Assembly (NCBI GenBank): GCA_001465015.1
Contig: LNEO01000113.1
Coordinates: 21,961-85,960 of the forward strand
Direction of reading: 5' to 3'
Length of the DNA: 64,000 nucleotides
Source of the DNA: Deltaproteobacteria bacterium Ga0077539
GTDB lineage: Bacteria > Myxococcota_A > Polyangia > Polyangiales > Ga0077539
A model generated the notes under the pieces. That model was not told the DNA's origin, did no database searches, and saw only the letters and a list, made by a program, of their open reading frames with translations. This document shows, one piece after another, positions 42,621-56,281 of this stretch; the stretch's first letter is position 1; every line of letters starts with the position of its first letter. The position numbers and the translations under genes are program-made.

Positions 42621-44006
42621 ATGTCTTCGTCTCCGAGTGCGCGATTCGCGCGGCGCAGCGCTGCGTTCTTGATCGCTGCCGCGGCCGCGATCGACGCGAG
42701 CGCGTGCGTCCGCGCCAGCCCTCAGCCAGACACCGGGGTCGCGCAGGACGGCGGCGCTGACGACTCGTCCTCCACGGACGTGGTGGCCTCCGACGACGCG
42801 GACGCGATCGTCGATGACGCCGCTCCGGACGCGGTCGCCGACGTCACGGTGCGGCCGCCGGCGGTGGAGCTCGGGCGACACTCGGTCACTGTCGTCTCGA
42901 CGCGCCGGATCGTGCCCAGCGACGGTCTGCCTCCGTCGATCATGCCCAACGCGTCCAACAACAACATCGACGTCGCGCGGTTCAACGGCCGGGTGTACAT
43001 GGCGTGGCGCACGAGCGGGGATCACTTCGCGTCGGCCGGCACACGAATTCATGTTGTCTCGAGCGAGGACGAGCGCGCGTGGCGCTTCGAGACGACGCTG
43101 ATGATCGATCGCGACCTCCGCGAGCCGCGGTTTCTGGCGGTCCGATCGTCGCTGTTTCTGTACGTCGCTCGGCTGGGGACCAACGCGCTGTCCTTCGATC
43201 CGCAGGGGATGAGCGTCACCGAGCTGCGCGCGGACGGGACGTGGACGCCGCTCGAAGCCGTGTTTCGACCCGGGTTCATCCCGTGGCGCGGGCGGCTCGA
43301 GCGAGGGACTCGCTACCTCATCGGGTACTTCGGCGGAGAGAACATCTATCGCTTCAACGGGCTTCCCTTGGAGGTTCACTTGTTGACGACGGATGACGGC
43401 CGAGACTTTCGCGCGGTCAACAGCGCGCGTCCGGCGGTGCTAGTCGGCGGCGCGAGCGAGACGGACTTCACGGTCGATCCAGACACAGGAGACCTCTTCG
43501 CCGTCGCCCGCAACGAGGCCGGCGACTCGAGCGGGTTCGGCTCGAAGATCTGCCGAGCGTCGAGCGCGGACATCACCGCTTGGACGTGTCGCACCGACCC
43601 GCGCAAGTACGACTCGCCGCTGATGTTCTGGCACGACGGCGAGGCGTATCTGATCGGGCGCAGGCACCTGTCTCCGACGGGCAACTACGACTTGATGCGC
43701 CGAGGCGACATGACCCGGCAGGCCGTCGACAATCAGGTGGACTACACGCGATGGCCCAAGCGGTGCGCGCTCTGGCGCTATGTCCAGGGCGAAGATCGCA
43801 TCGCGTACATCCTCGACCTGCCGTCGAGGGGCGACACGTGCTTCGCGTCGATCCTGCCCCTGTCGGGCCCGGGAGAATTCGCGGTGTACGACTACAGCTC
43901 GGACGTCGACGGGCCGGACATCGGGTGGCGACAGGGGCAGATGGGACCGACCTTCATCTATCGGCACGAGCTTCGCTTTTCGCCGCGGATGCAGCGAGAT
44001 CAGTAG
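42621..44006 (+). CDS. Secreted beta-propeller-like lipoprotein, function unknown
   Basis: 461 residues. The signal ends AAAIDASAC (weak lipobox). Residues 30-80 are an Asp/Ala-rich linker (DDSSSTDVVASDDADAIVDDA). The rest is made of sheet-forming blades with Trp/Asp pairs: NNIDVARFNGRVYMAWRTS, RDLREPRFLAVRSSLFLYV, DSPLMFWHDGEAYLIGRR. These resemble sialidase or GH43/GH33-type five-bladed propellers, but no catalytic Asp/Arg set can be assigned. It may bind glycans. The gene is the first in a same-strand run with the phosphatase at 44028, separated by 21 nt. Confidence 0.6.
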   Translation: MSSSPSARFARRSAAFLIAAAAAIDASACVRASPQPDTGVAQDGGADDSSSTDVVASDDADAIVDDAAPDAVADVTVRPPAVELGRHSVTVVSTRRIVPSDGLPPSIMPNASNNNIDVARFNGRVYMAWRTSGDHFASAGTRIHVVSSEDERAWRFETTLMIDRDLREPRFLAVRSSLFLYVARLGTNALSFDPQGMSVTELRADGTWTPLEAVFRPGFIPWRGRLERGTRYLIGYFGGENIYRFNGLPLEVHLLTTDDGRDFRAVNSARPAVLVGGASETDFTVDPDTGDLFAVARNEAGDSSGFGSKICRASSADITAWTCRTDPRKYDSPLMFWHDGEAYLIGRRHLSPTGNYDLMRRGDMTRQAVDNQVDYTRWPKRCALWRYVQGEDRIAYILDLPSRGDTCFASILPLSGPGEFAVYDYSSDVDGPDIGWRQGQMGPTFIYRHELRFSPRMQRDQ

Positions 44007-44027
44007 TTGAATACAGGTGAGGCCGTG

Positions 44028-45041
44028 ATGCGCGTCGGTGCGTTTTTGATTGTGTGTGTCTCGATCGCGTCCTGCACGCGCGGGGGCGTCGAGGCGGTGG
44101 CGCCGCAGTCGACGCCGCCCCGGGCGCCCGCGCGTCCGGTGACCCCTACGGTGAGCGCGCCCCGCGCGACGACGACGCCGCGCGAGCTGCCGCCGGCCCG
44201 GGTTGCGGCGGCGAGGCGCGTGGTGGCGATCGGTGATTTGCACGGCGACCTGGACGTGACGAAGTCCGTCTTGCGGATGGTGGGCGCGATCGACGCGAAC
44301 GACCGATGGAGCGGCGGGGACCTCGTGGTGGTCCAGGTGGGAGACCAGCTCGATCGAGGCGATCAAGAGCGCGGGATCTTGGAGCTGCTCGAGCGCCTGG
44401 AGGTCGAGGCGCCTCGCGCGGGCGGCGCGCTCTACGCGCTCAACGGAAACCACGAGGTGATGAACGCGCAGGCTGACTTTCGCTACGTGACGCCGGGCGG
44501 CTACCGGGACTTCGACGGCACGCCGACGAGGCCCGAGTGGGAGCCGGTCCTGGCGCGGGTCTCGCCGTCGATGCGGTCGCGCGTCGCGGCGTTTGCGCCG
44601 GGCGGCGAGTGGGCGCGCAGGCTCGCGACGCACAACACGGTGATGGTCGTCGGCGACACGGTGTACGCGCACGGCGGGCTGTTGCCGGCGCACGTGGACT
44701 ACGGGCTCGAGCGGCTCAACCGCGCGACGCGGGACTATTTGCTGGGCGCGGCGCGGGACCTTCCGACGGTGCTCGAGGGCGAGGACAGCCCGTTCTGGCA
44801 CCGGCTCTTCGCGGTGCGCGACGACGAAGCGACCTGCGCGCTGCTCGGCCAGATGTTGTCGAGGGTCGGCGCGCAGCGGCTGGTGATCGGGCACACCGTG
44901 CAGCAGCGCGGGGTCAACGCGGCGTGCGACGGTCGCGTGTGGCGCATCGATGTCGGGCTGTCTCGGTACTACAACGGGCCTGTGCAAGCGCTCGAGCTCG
45001 TCCCTGGCCAGCCGCCGAGGATCCTGAGCGGAACGCGCTGA
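44028..45041 (+). CDS. Shewanella-like PPP-family phosphatase lipoprotein
   Basis: 337 residues from ATG 44028, with AGGTGAGG upstream. The signal ends VSIASC, so it is a lipid-anchored or exported enzyme. The Pro/Thr linker to about residue 60 is followed by the PPP/calcineurin-type metal motifs GDLHGD, GDQLDRGD and GNHEVM, then a conserved His in VYAHGGLLPAHV and in VIGHTVQQ. This order, with HGGLLP, fits Shelphs phosphatases, which use Mn/Fe and cleave phosphoesters, some of them phosphotyrosine. An extracytoplasmic location suggests a role in phosphate release or surface dephosphorylation. Both are inference. Confidence 0.85.
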   Translation: MRVGAFLIVCVSIASCTRGGVEAVAPQSTPPRAPARPVTPTVSAPRATTTPRELPPARVAAARRVVAIGDLHGDLDVTKSVLRMVGAIDANDRWSGGDLVVVQVGDQLDRGDQERGILELLERLEVEAPRAGGALYALNGNHEVMNAQADFRYVTPGGYRDFDGTPTRPEWEPVLARVSPSMRSRVAAFAPGGEWARRLATHNTVMVVGDTVYAHGGLLPAHVDYGLERLNRATRDYLLGAARDLPTVLEGEDSPFWHRLFAVRDDEATCALLGQMLSRVGAQRLVIGHTVQQRGVNAACDGRVWRIDVGLSRYYNGPVQALELVPGQPPRILSGTR

Positions 45042-45142
45042 TCGACACACGGCGGTCTCTCGGCGAACTTCGCGGCGCGGCACGAGGGCGGCGCGGCGCG
45101 ATGGCGCGCGGGGCGAGGCTCGTGCACGATGATGGGCGTTCG

Positions 45143-45955
45143 ATGAGCGTCGATGATGTTTCGGACCCGATCGACGGGGGCGACGAGCCCGGCGCGGTCT
45201 TGTCTTCGCTGGCGTCGCTCGTGCGCGACGGCGTCGCGTGCGTGTCGGTCACGTTGATCGCGGTGCGCGGATCGGCGCCGCAAGAGGTGGGGGCACGGCT
45301 CGTGGCGACGCGCTCTGGGCTCGCTCGCGGAACGATCGGCGGCGGGCGGCTCGAGGCGCACGCCTTGGGTCGCGCGGCAGAGTCGTTGGCGCGAGGCGGC
45401 GAGCGTTGCTCGATCGAGGTGATCAACCTCCAGCGCGACATCGGCATGACGTGCGGCGGCGAAGTGACGTTGCTGTACGAGCTGTTCGCGCACGCTCCGT
45501 GGGAGATCGCGGTGTTTGGCGCGGGCCACGTTGCGCAGGCGCTCGTGCGGGTGCTCTCGACGCTCGAGTGTTCTCTGCGCGTGGTCGACAGCCGACCCGA
45601 GTGGATCGAGCGGCTGCCCCGCCGGGCTAACTTGAAATCATGGGTCGATCCGTCCCTGCCGTCCGTGGTCGAGGCGTTGCCTGCGGGAGCGTTCGTTGTG
45701 GTGATGACGCAGGGGCACGCGACGGACCTGCCGGTGCTTCGCGCGGTGCTCGCGTGGGGGCGCGCGCGGTACGTGGGCGTGATGGGCAGCGCCGTGAAGG
45801 CGGCGCGGATTCGCAGAGAGCTCTTGGAGGGAGGCGCGAGCGCGGAGGCGGTTGCATCGCTGCGCTGTCCGATCGGACTCGAGCTGGGCAAGAACACGCC
45901 GAGCGAGATCGCCGTGAGCGTGGCCGCCGAGCTCTTGATGGCCAGAGACCGCTGA
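45143..45955 (+). CDS. xdhC: XdhC/CoxI-family molybdoenzyme accessory protein
   Basis: 270 residues from ATG 45143 (MSVDDVSDPIDGG). Residues 20-120 are the XdhC/CoxI domain (VSVTLIAVRGSAPQEVGAR, GTIGGGRLEAHALGRA). A Rossmann-like domain starts at about 136 with AVFGAGHVAQAL and continues to YVGVMGSAVKAARI and LELGKNTPSEIAVSVAAE. The family binds molybdenum cofactor and helps sulfurate or insert it into xanthine dehydrogenase-type enzymes. No molybdoenzyme gene lies nearby, so its client is elsewhere. The Cys used in sulfur handling is not obvious. Confidence 0.82.
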   Translation: MSVDDVSDPIDGGDEPGAVLSSLASLVRDGVACVSVTLIAVRGSAPQEVGARLVATRSGLARGTIGGGRLEAHALGRAAESLARGGERCSIEVINLQRDIGMTCGGEVTLLYELFAHAPWEIAVFGAGHVAQALVRVLSTLECSLRVVDSRPEWIERLPRRANLKSWVDPSLPSVVEALPAGAFVVVMTQGHATDLPVLRAVLAWGRARYVGVMGSAVKAARIRRELLEGGASAEAVASLRCPIGLELGKNTPSEIAVSVAAELLMARDR

Positions 45956-46065
45956 CGGCGTCGAGCGCTGGGAGAAAATGCACGATCGAGCAGCGGGGGC
46001 TCTTGCCGACGGGCGAGGAGACCTTAGTAGCGGTGCGCAACTAATTCGAATCAGGGAGCGACACC

Positions 46066-46530
46066 GTGGAAGATCCGAGGGTAGTCTACTTTTATTCGAC
46101 GACCGGAGAGCACGGATACATGAGCAATTTTGCTGCGTATCCGATCACGATCGACGGCAAGCGCTGGCGCACGACCGAGCACTACTTTCAGGCGCAGAAG
46201 TTCGTCGGAACGTCGCACGAAGAGGACGTTCGCGCGGCCAAGACGCCGAAGGACGCCGCGAACCGAGGGCGCGATCGAAAGCGCCCGCTGCGAAGCGACT
46301 GGGAGAGCGTGAAGGACGCTGTGATGAAGAAGGCCGTGATGGCGAAGTTTCAGCAGCACCCGGATATCGCCGCGCAGCTCGTCGCGACGGGCAGCGCGAA
46401 GCTCGTCGAGAAGACGACGGGCGACCACTACTGGGGCTGCGGATCGTCGGGCGCGGGCAAGAACATGCTCGGCGTGATCCTGATGGAGGTCCGCGAAGTG
46501 CTCGCAGCGGACGGAGACGCTGGGGGATAG
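46066..46530 (+). CDS. NADAR-domain protein (YbiA-like)
   Basis: 154 residues from GTG 46066 (AGGGAG 7 nt upstream). It is a single NADAR domain: EHGYMSNFAAYPITIDGKRW, TTEHYFQAQKF, the Ala/Arg-rich helix ...AKTPKDAANRGRDRKRPL and the final DHYWGCGSSGAGKNMLGVILMEVR. Family members break ADP-ribose bonds; some remove guanosine ADP-ribose from DNA and others act in riboflavin or toxin-antitoxin settings. No ADP-ribosylating toxin gene sits next to it, so it may be a housekeeping or orphan copy. It converges with the small exported protein gene ending at 46600. Confidence 0.85.
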   Translation: MEDPRVVYFYSTTGEHGYMSNFAAYPITIDGKRWRTTEHYFQAQKFVGTSHEEDVRAAKTPKDAANRGRDRKRPLRSDWESVKDAVMKKAVMAKFQQHPDIAAQLVATGSAKLVEKTTGDHYWGCGSSGAGKNMLGVILMEVREVLAADGDAGG

Positions 46531-46599
46531 CGGCTTCGCGATCGTAAGGCGCGGCGCGCTCATGTGCGAGCGCGAGCTCGTTCGGCGCGTTCGCAGCGC

Positions 46600-47091
46600 T
46601 CAGCGATCGCGCGAGACGTCGACTTCGACGCGGCCTCGCGAGACGGCTCCCTCGGTGAAGTGGGACCAGCCCCAGCGAGCGCGGCAGGTGATCACGTTGC
46701 CTCCCACGCGGCGTTGAATGGGAGTGCAGCCCGCGATGCGGAGCCTCGCGATGTCGTTGAGTGTGGAGGCGGGCGCGACGCGTCGACCCGCGATCACGAC
46801 GCCGGGCGTGAGCGCGAGGGGCCTTCTCGCGGTGCGCAGCCGACCTTGAGCGTCGAGAAAGTACGTCCACGCGCGGCTCACGAGCACGTTGGGCCCGAGG
46901 CTGCCTGCTGGGTGTGGGCTCACAGGGCCGACGCGGGCGAGCTCGGCGCGGGACATTCCGAGGACGACCGGCCCGAGCGCTCGTCCCGGCTCGAGCGTCC
47001 AGCCGGGCGTCGGCGCGCGCAAAGCCGAGGCGTTTATCGTGACGAGCAGGGCGCAGAGCGCTGCGAGCAAAGGGCGAGCGAGGGGGTTCAC
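46600..47091 (-). CDS. Small exported protein, unknown
   Basis: 163 residues from GTG 47091, which overlaps the TetR stop as GTGA. The signal MNPLARPLLAALCALLVTINASA (start Val read as Met) leads into a mature part with GWTLEPGRALGPVVLGMSRAELARV. That unit recalls small exported domains with a glycine-rich turn. Two Cys (CTPIQR and ITCRAR) could form a disulfide. I do not recognise a family. Its coupling to the TetR gene implies a role linked to the regulator's ligand or target. Confidence 0.55.
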   Translation of the reverse strand: MNPLARPLLAALCALLVTINASALRAPTPGWTLEPGRALGPVVLGMSRAELARVGPVSPHPAGSLGPNVLVSRAWTYFLDAQGRLRTARRPLALTPGVVIAGRRVAPASTLNDIARLRIAGCTPIQRRVGGNVITCRARWGWSHFTEGAVSRGRVEVDVSRDR

Positions 47092-47807
47092 GGCTTCTTC
47101 GAGCGTAGTACTGCGGCGCGGCTTGGGGGCTTCCTCCCGCGTTCTTCGGGGGCGGGCCTGAGAAATCCATGTTCGAGCAGCGCGTACAGGGCTTTGACGA
47201 TCCCTTCGCGATCGACGGGCGTCGCGCTCGTCGCGCTGGTGAGCAGGACTTCTTTGAGCGCGCCGATCGCGAAGGTCGCGTAGAGCGCGGGGTCTCCTGC
47301 GGCGACGATTCCGAGCGCCTGCCCGTCGGTGAGGCTCTCGGTGAGCAGCTGCCGAACGCCCTGGTCGAAGGCTCGGAGGTTTTCGGTGAAGTCTTTGTCC
47401 ATCCCCGCGGCGTGCGTGAGCAACAAGCGCGTCGTCTCGGGCTCGTCCAGCAGCACCGCGAGGATCGCTCGGATGTTGTGCTTGACCTGCTCGGGGACGT
47501 CTTGCGCCACATCGACCCGCAAGATCGCCTTGGAGATTCGCTCGAACAAGGCGCCGAGCAGCTCGACGAAGACCGAGCGCTTGTCCTTGAAATAGAGATA
47601 GAAAGTGCCCTTGGCGACGCCGGCCTGCGCGGCGATGTCGTCGACCTTGGCCTCGTGATAGCCCTGCGTCGCGAAGACACGGCGTGCCGCGCGAAGCAGG
47701 TCTTCGCGGCGTTCGGTCTTGTCTACGGGCGCTCGCGTCGGTCGCACAGCGCGCGAACGTACACCAGTTTGCTCCGCGTTGCGCCGCGCCGAATCGAAAC
47801 GACCCAT
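47088..47807 (-). CDS. TetR-family transcriptional regulator
   Basis: 239 residues. After an unusual 28-residue Arg-rich N-terminal extension, the helix-turn-helix DNA-binding domain spans about 33-80: REDLLRAARRVFATQGY, then VDDIAAQAGVAKGTFYLYFKDKRSVF. The C-terminal ligand/dimer domain spans 85-210. Family members repress by binding palindromes as dimers and release on a small ligand. An 18-bp palindrome (48315-48332) lies upstream of the divergent activase gene. It is a likely operator. The gene sits between DUF302 (5-nt gap) and the exported protein (overlap), forming one operon. Confidence 0.9.
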   Translation of the reverse strand: MGRFDSARRNAEQTGVRSRAVRPTRAPVDKTERREDLLRAARRVFATQGYHEAKVDDIAAQAGVAKGTFYLYFKDKRSVFVELLGALFERISKAILRVDVAQDVPEQVKHNIRAILAVLLDEPETTRLLLTHAAGMDKDFTENLRAFDQGVRQLLTESLTDGQALGIVAAGDPALYATFAIGALKEVLLTSATSATPVDREGIVKALYALLEHGFLRPAPEERGRKPPSRAAVLRSKKP

Positions 47808-47811
47808 ACAA

Positions 47812-48213
47812 TCAAGCCGCGGCGATCGCCCTGCGCAGCCTCGCGTCGGCGTCCTCTGCGACCGTCCCGATCGCCGTCGCGTCGGGCAGCACCGCGAACA
47901 TCGCTTTGGGCGCGATCGCCGAGAGCACCGCGTCCGGTCCGTCCTGGGCGACCACGACGTTGCAGGGCAAGAGCAGCCCTGCTGCGGGCTCGGACGACAG
48001 CGCGCGGTGCGCCAGGTGCGGGTTGCAGGCGCCGAGGATCACGTAGGGCGCCGTCTTTGCGCCGATCTTCTTCTCGAGCGTCGCCTGGATGTCGATCTCC
48101 GTGAGCACGCCGAAGCCTTCGGCAGAGAGCGCCTGGATGATCCGCTCGCGCGCGGCCGCGAGAGACGTGTCCGAAAGGCGGCGAGTGATGGCGTAGGGGA
48201 CGTCGAAGTTCAT
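47812..48213 (-). CDS. DUF302 protein
   Basis: 133 residues from ATG 48213 (ATG 48216 directly before it is equally good). Single DUF302 domain: YAITRRLSDTSLAAARERIIQALSAEGFGVLTEIDIQATLEKKIG and the conserved YVILGACNPHLAHRALSSEP with CNP. The last part, ADARLRRAIAAA, is helical. DUF302 members bind small hydrophobic or redox ligands and often neighbour stress or thiol genes; the function is not established. It is first in the operon with tetR, so may report on the same ligand. Confidence 0.83.
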   Translation of the reverse strand: MNFDVPYAITRRLSDTSLAAARERIIQALSAEGFGVLTEIDIQATLEKKIGAKTAPYVILGACNPHLAHRALSSEPAAGLLLPCNVVVAQDGPDAVLSAIAPKAMFAVLPDATAIGTVAEDADARLRRAIAAA

Positions 48214-48314
48214 CATCGATCGTGAGAGCCACCGAATCGAGCCGATGGATTCGATGGAATTACTTTTGGGGCGCAGGACTTGCGCGTGGGGGGAGGGTTG
48301 GTGGTAGCTTCCTA

Positions 48315-48332
48315 TGACTGACGAGTCAGTCA
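48315..48332. promoter_or_regulatory. TetR-type operator palindrome
   Basis: TGACTGAC-GA-GTCAGTCA: two perfect 8-bp inverted arms around a 2-nt centre, the typical TetR operator shape. It lies 99 nt 5' of the divergent start at 48213 and 88 nt 5' of the activase start at 48420. It could repress both units. It is the strongest inverted repeat I found in this window's intergenic DNA, and its position with a TetR gene in the facing operon supports the call. Confidence 0.65.
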
Positions 48333-48419
48333 GCTCTCGGTGTCGCGCGGTTTCGCCGCGCAGGACTGCGGGCGGCTTCGCCAGCTCTTCAACGGCAGGC
48401 AACGGCAGAAAAGACGGCA

Positions 48420-52049
<3,630 letters not shown>

Positions 52050-52077
52050 CACACACAATCAAAGAGGAATCAGACAG

Positions 52078-54060
<1,983 letters not shown>

Positions 54061-54108
54061 TCGAGCGCCGTACGGCACATCGAATCAAGCGGCCTGTCTA
54101 TTGACGGG

Positions 54109-55050
54109 TCAAATGCGTTCGAGCCACGCGCAGACTTGCGGATCGAGCCCGAGCGCTCCGCGCTCGCCGAGGTCGAGGGACGACGAGAACCCGACGTGAC
54201 CGCCGGCGACGGTGCGCGCGTCCACCGCGCGCGAGGCTCGGGCGAGGGCGGGGTGCACCACGCTCACGGGGATCATCGGGTCGTCGCGGCCGACGACGAC
54301 GAGCGAGCGCGTCTCGAGCGACGGAAGGTGCGGCCCCACCGAGACCTTGTCGTAGTAGTCATCGGCGCTCGCGAAGCCGTGCCACGGGGCGACGACCTCG
54401 TTGTCCCACCGCCGGATGCTGCGAATGGACCGCGCGCGCGCGATCGAGATGGGAACGTCGCGACGCGTCCGCGCGACGCTCGCGTAGATCTCGTTGAGCG
54501 CTCGAAGCATGTGGCCGAGGTATGGCCGCCGCGACCAATGGTCGATCTCGACCGCGCCCGGCGCGAGGTCGAGCGGAGGACACACGGCCACCACCGCGCG
54601 CACGCGCGGATCTCGCGTCAGCGCCGCGTACCGAAGAGAGACGTGCGCGCCGAGCGACGATCCCCAGAGAATCACCTCGCGAAACGGTCGAAGCTCCTCG
54701 CTCTCGAGCGTTGCCGCGAGGTCGTCGATGAGCCCGGCGTGATAGTAGTCGTTGCCCCCGAGGCGATCGGCGCCGCGCAGGTTGATCCTCACGTGATCGA
54801 CGTCGCGCCGCGCGAGCTCCTCGGATGCTGTGCGGATGTAGTGGCTCTCGAAGCTGCCTCCGAGGCCGTGAACGAGCACCACGACGCGATCGTGGCGGTT
54901 CGATCGGCGGTGCAGTCGGCCCGTGAGCGTCACCTCGCCCCGCGGCGAGCGCGTCGTCGTGCGCCACGGCTGCGAGTGCGTCACGCGCGCGGGCTTTACG
55001 CGCGCGGCGACGAAGGGGGCGATGGTCCAGAGGTGTCCGCGCAGGGGCAT
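54109..55050 (-). CDS. YheT-family alpha/beta hydrolase
   Basis: 313 residues from ATG 55050; the longer frame upstream overlaps the promoter of the divergent gene. The oxyanion region VVLVHGLGGSFESHYI, the nucleophile elbow WGSSLGAHVSLRY (GxSxG), the Asp in VVGRDDPMIP and the His in VAGGHVGF are all in order. The N-terminal HLWTIAPFVAARV and the INLRGADRLG stretch match the YheT/ABHD1-3 group. These are esterase-like cytosolic or membrane-linked enzymes without a settled substrate. It converges with the activase partner and diverges from the Cys-rich lipoprotein. Confidence 0.87.
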   Translation of the reverse strand: MPLRGHLWTIAPFVAARVKPARVTHSQPWRTTTRSPRGEVTLTGRLHRRSNRHDRVVVLVHGLGGSFESHYIRTASEELARRDVDHVRINLRGADRLGGNDYYHAGLIDDLAATLESEELRPFREVILWGSSLGAHVSLRYAALTRDPRVRAVVAVCPPLDLAPGAVEIDHWSRRPYLGHMLRALNEIYASVARTRRDVPISIARARSIRSIRRWDNEVVAPWHGFASADDYYDKVSVGPHLPSLETRSLVVVGRDDPMIPVSVVHPALARASRAVDARTVAGGHVGFSSSLDLGERGALGLDPQVCAWLERI

Positions 55051-55115
55051 CGCAGTCCGAGGCAGTGTAGCCAGGGACCGCCAGAAGCGCGGCGCAACTG
55101 TGATAGTTTTTTTTG

Positions 55116-56216
55116 ATGAAGTCGCTTCGTCTCGCGCCCTCTGCGCGCGCTGCGTTTGTGTGGGGCTCGGTCTTCGCGTTGACCGGTTGTCCGAGCACGC
55201 CCTCGTTGCCCGACGCCGAGCCGCCCATCGATCGCGTGGCGGTCGACGCGGTTCGTGACAACACGCAGCCGCCAGACGTCGCGCCGCCCGACGGCGAGGC
55301 GGACGGAGGTGATGCCGCCCTCGACGCAGCGAGCAACGACGGCGGCGACGCAAGCGGCGACACCAGCGTGATCGACAGCGGACCGATGGACTCGGCGATC
55401 ACGGACAGCGGCGTGTTCGACGCGCCGAACGCGGGCGACGGCGCGGCGCCAGACGTGATCCTGCCGCCGGACGACGTGATGCGCCTCGGCTTCTGCGAGA
55501 TGTCTACAACGATGCGCACGTGCGCGATGGACTCGGAGTGCGACCGGCCCGTCGAGCGCTGTTTGCCGACAGGATGCGGCGCGACGCGCCGGTGCCAACG
55601 CGCAGGTCGGCGCTGTCGCGACAGCGCGGACTGCGCGAGCGGAACACAGACGTGTACGCGAGGCGTGTGCGTCGCGAGCGGCGCGGACTGCGGAGACTCC
55701 CGCGCTTGTCCCGATGGCTACGGCTGCGAAGGCGCCGCGGGCTCGAGGACGTGCGTCGATCGTCGCCGCAACTGTGACGGCACGACGGTGACCTGTCCGT
55801 TCGGCGGTGTCTGTCGAGGAGTCGCCGGGCTCGCGCCGTTTTGTACGGGCGTGACGTCGCGGTGCTCGTCCGACGTTGGATGCGTGCTCGGCTCGAGCTG
55901 CCGAGATGTCGACGGCGACGGACTGCGCGAGTGCGTTCCGAGCGGGCCGTGCGGACCGGGACCCTGCGCGATGCCCGGCGATCGTTGCGAGATCTTGCCC
56001 GTCGATTACTTTCTCGTGTGCGGACCGCGGGGAATCTGCAACAGCACGAGCGGCTGCGGCGCGGGTTACGAGTGCGTCGACGTCTGGTCGAGCGGCGTGT
56101 CCGAGTGCCGTCCGACCGCTGAGCCGTGTCGCACCAACGCGATGTGCCCGCCCGGCCAGCTCTGCTACGAGGCGGGCGGCGGTGGTGTGCCGGCAGCCCC
56201 CGCCGGTTGTCGCTGA
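55116..56216 (+). CDS. Cys-rich secreted lipoprotein
   Basis: 367 residues from ATG 55116. The signal ends SVFALTGC (lipobox). Residues 27-115 are an Asp/Ala/Gly/Pro linker (PPDGEADGGDAALDAASNDGGDASGD). The rest has about 36 cysteines in repeating units of C-x5-8-C-x3-6-C, such as CSSDVGCVLGSSC and CRTNAMCPPGQLC. These look like small disulfide knots of the Dickkopf/EGF-like type seen in myxobacterial surface proteins. It may bind ligands at the cell surface. It converges with the vWA protein gene, which has similar Cys-rich units. Confidence 0.72.
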   Translation: MKSLRLAPSARAAFVWGSVFALTGCPSTPSLPDAEPPIDRVAVDAVRDNTQPPDVAPPDGEADGGDAALDAASNDGGDASGDTSVIDSGPMDSAITDSGVFDAPNAGDGAAPDVILPPDDVMRLGFCEMSTTMRTCAMDSECDRPVERCLPTGCGATRRCQRAGRRCRDSADCASGTQTCTRGVCVASGADCGDSRACPDGYGCEGAAGSRTCVDRRRNCDGTTVTCPFGGVCRGVAGLAPFCTGVTSRCSSDVGCVLGSSCRDVDGDGLRECVPSGPCGPGPCAMPGDRCEILPVDYFLVCGPRGICNSTSGCGAGYECVDVWSSGVSECRPTAEPCRTNAMCPPGQLCYEAGGGGVPAAPAGCR

Positions 56217-56281
56217 ACCGAAGCTCTCTTCGCGATCGCTGCTTCGCGATGGGTCGGCGACAGGCGCGCTGAGCGTCTCGA

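Noticed and set aside
48280..48310. Sigma-70 promoter TTGCGC/TAGCTT upstream of the operator.
   Set aside because: The spacing is 19 nt and the hexamers are poor, so it is not reported as a promoter.
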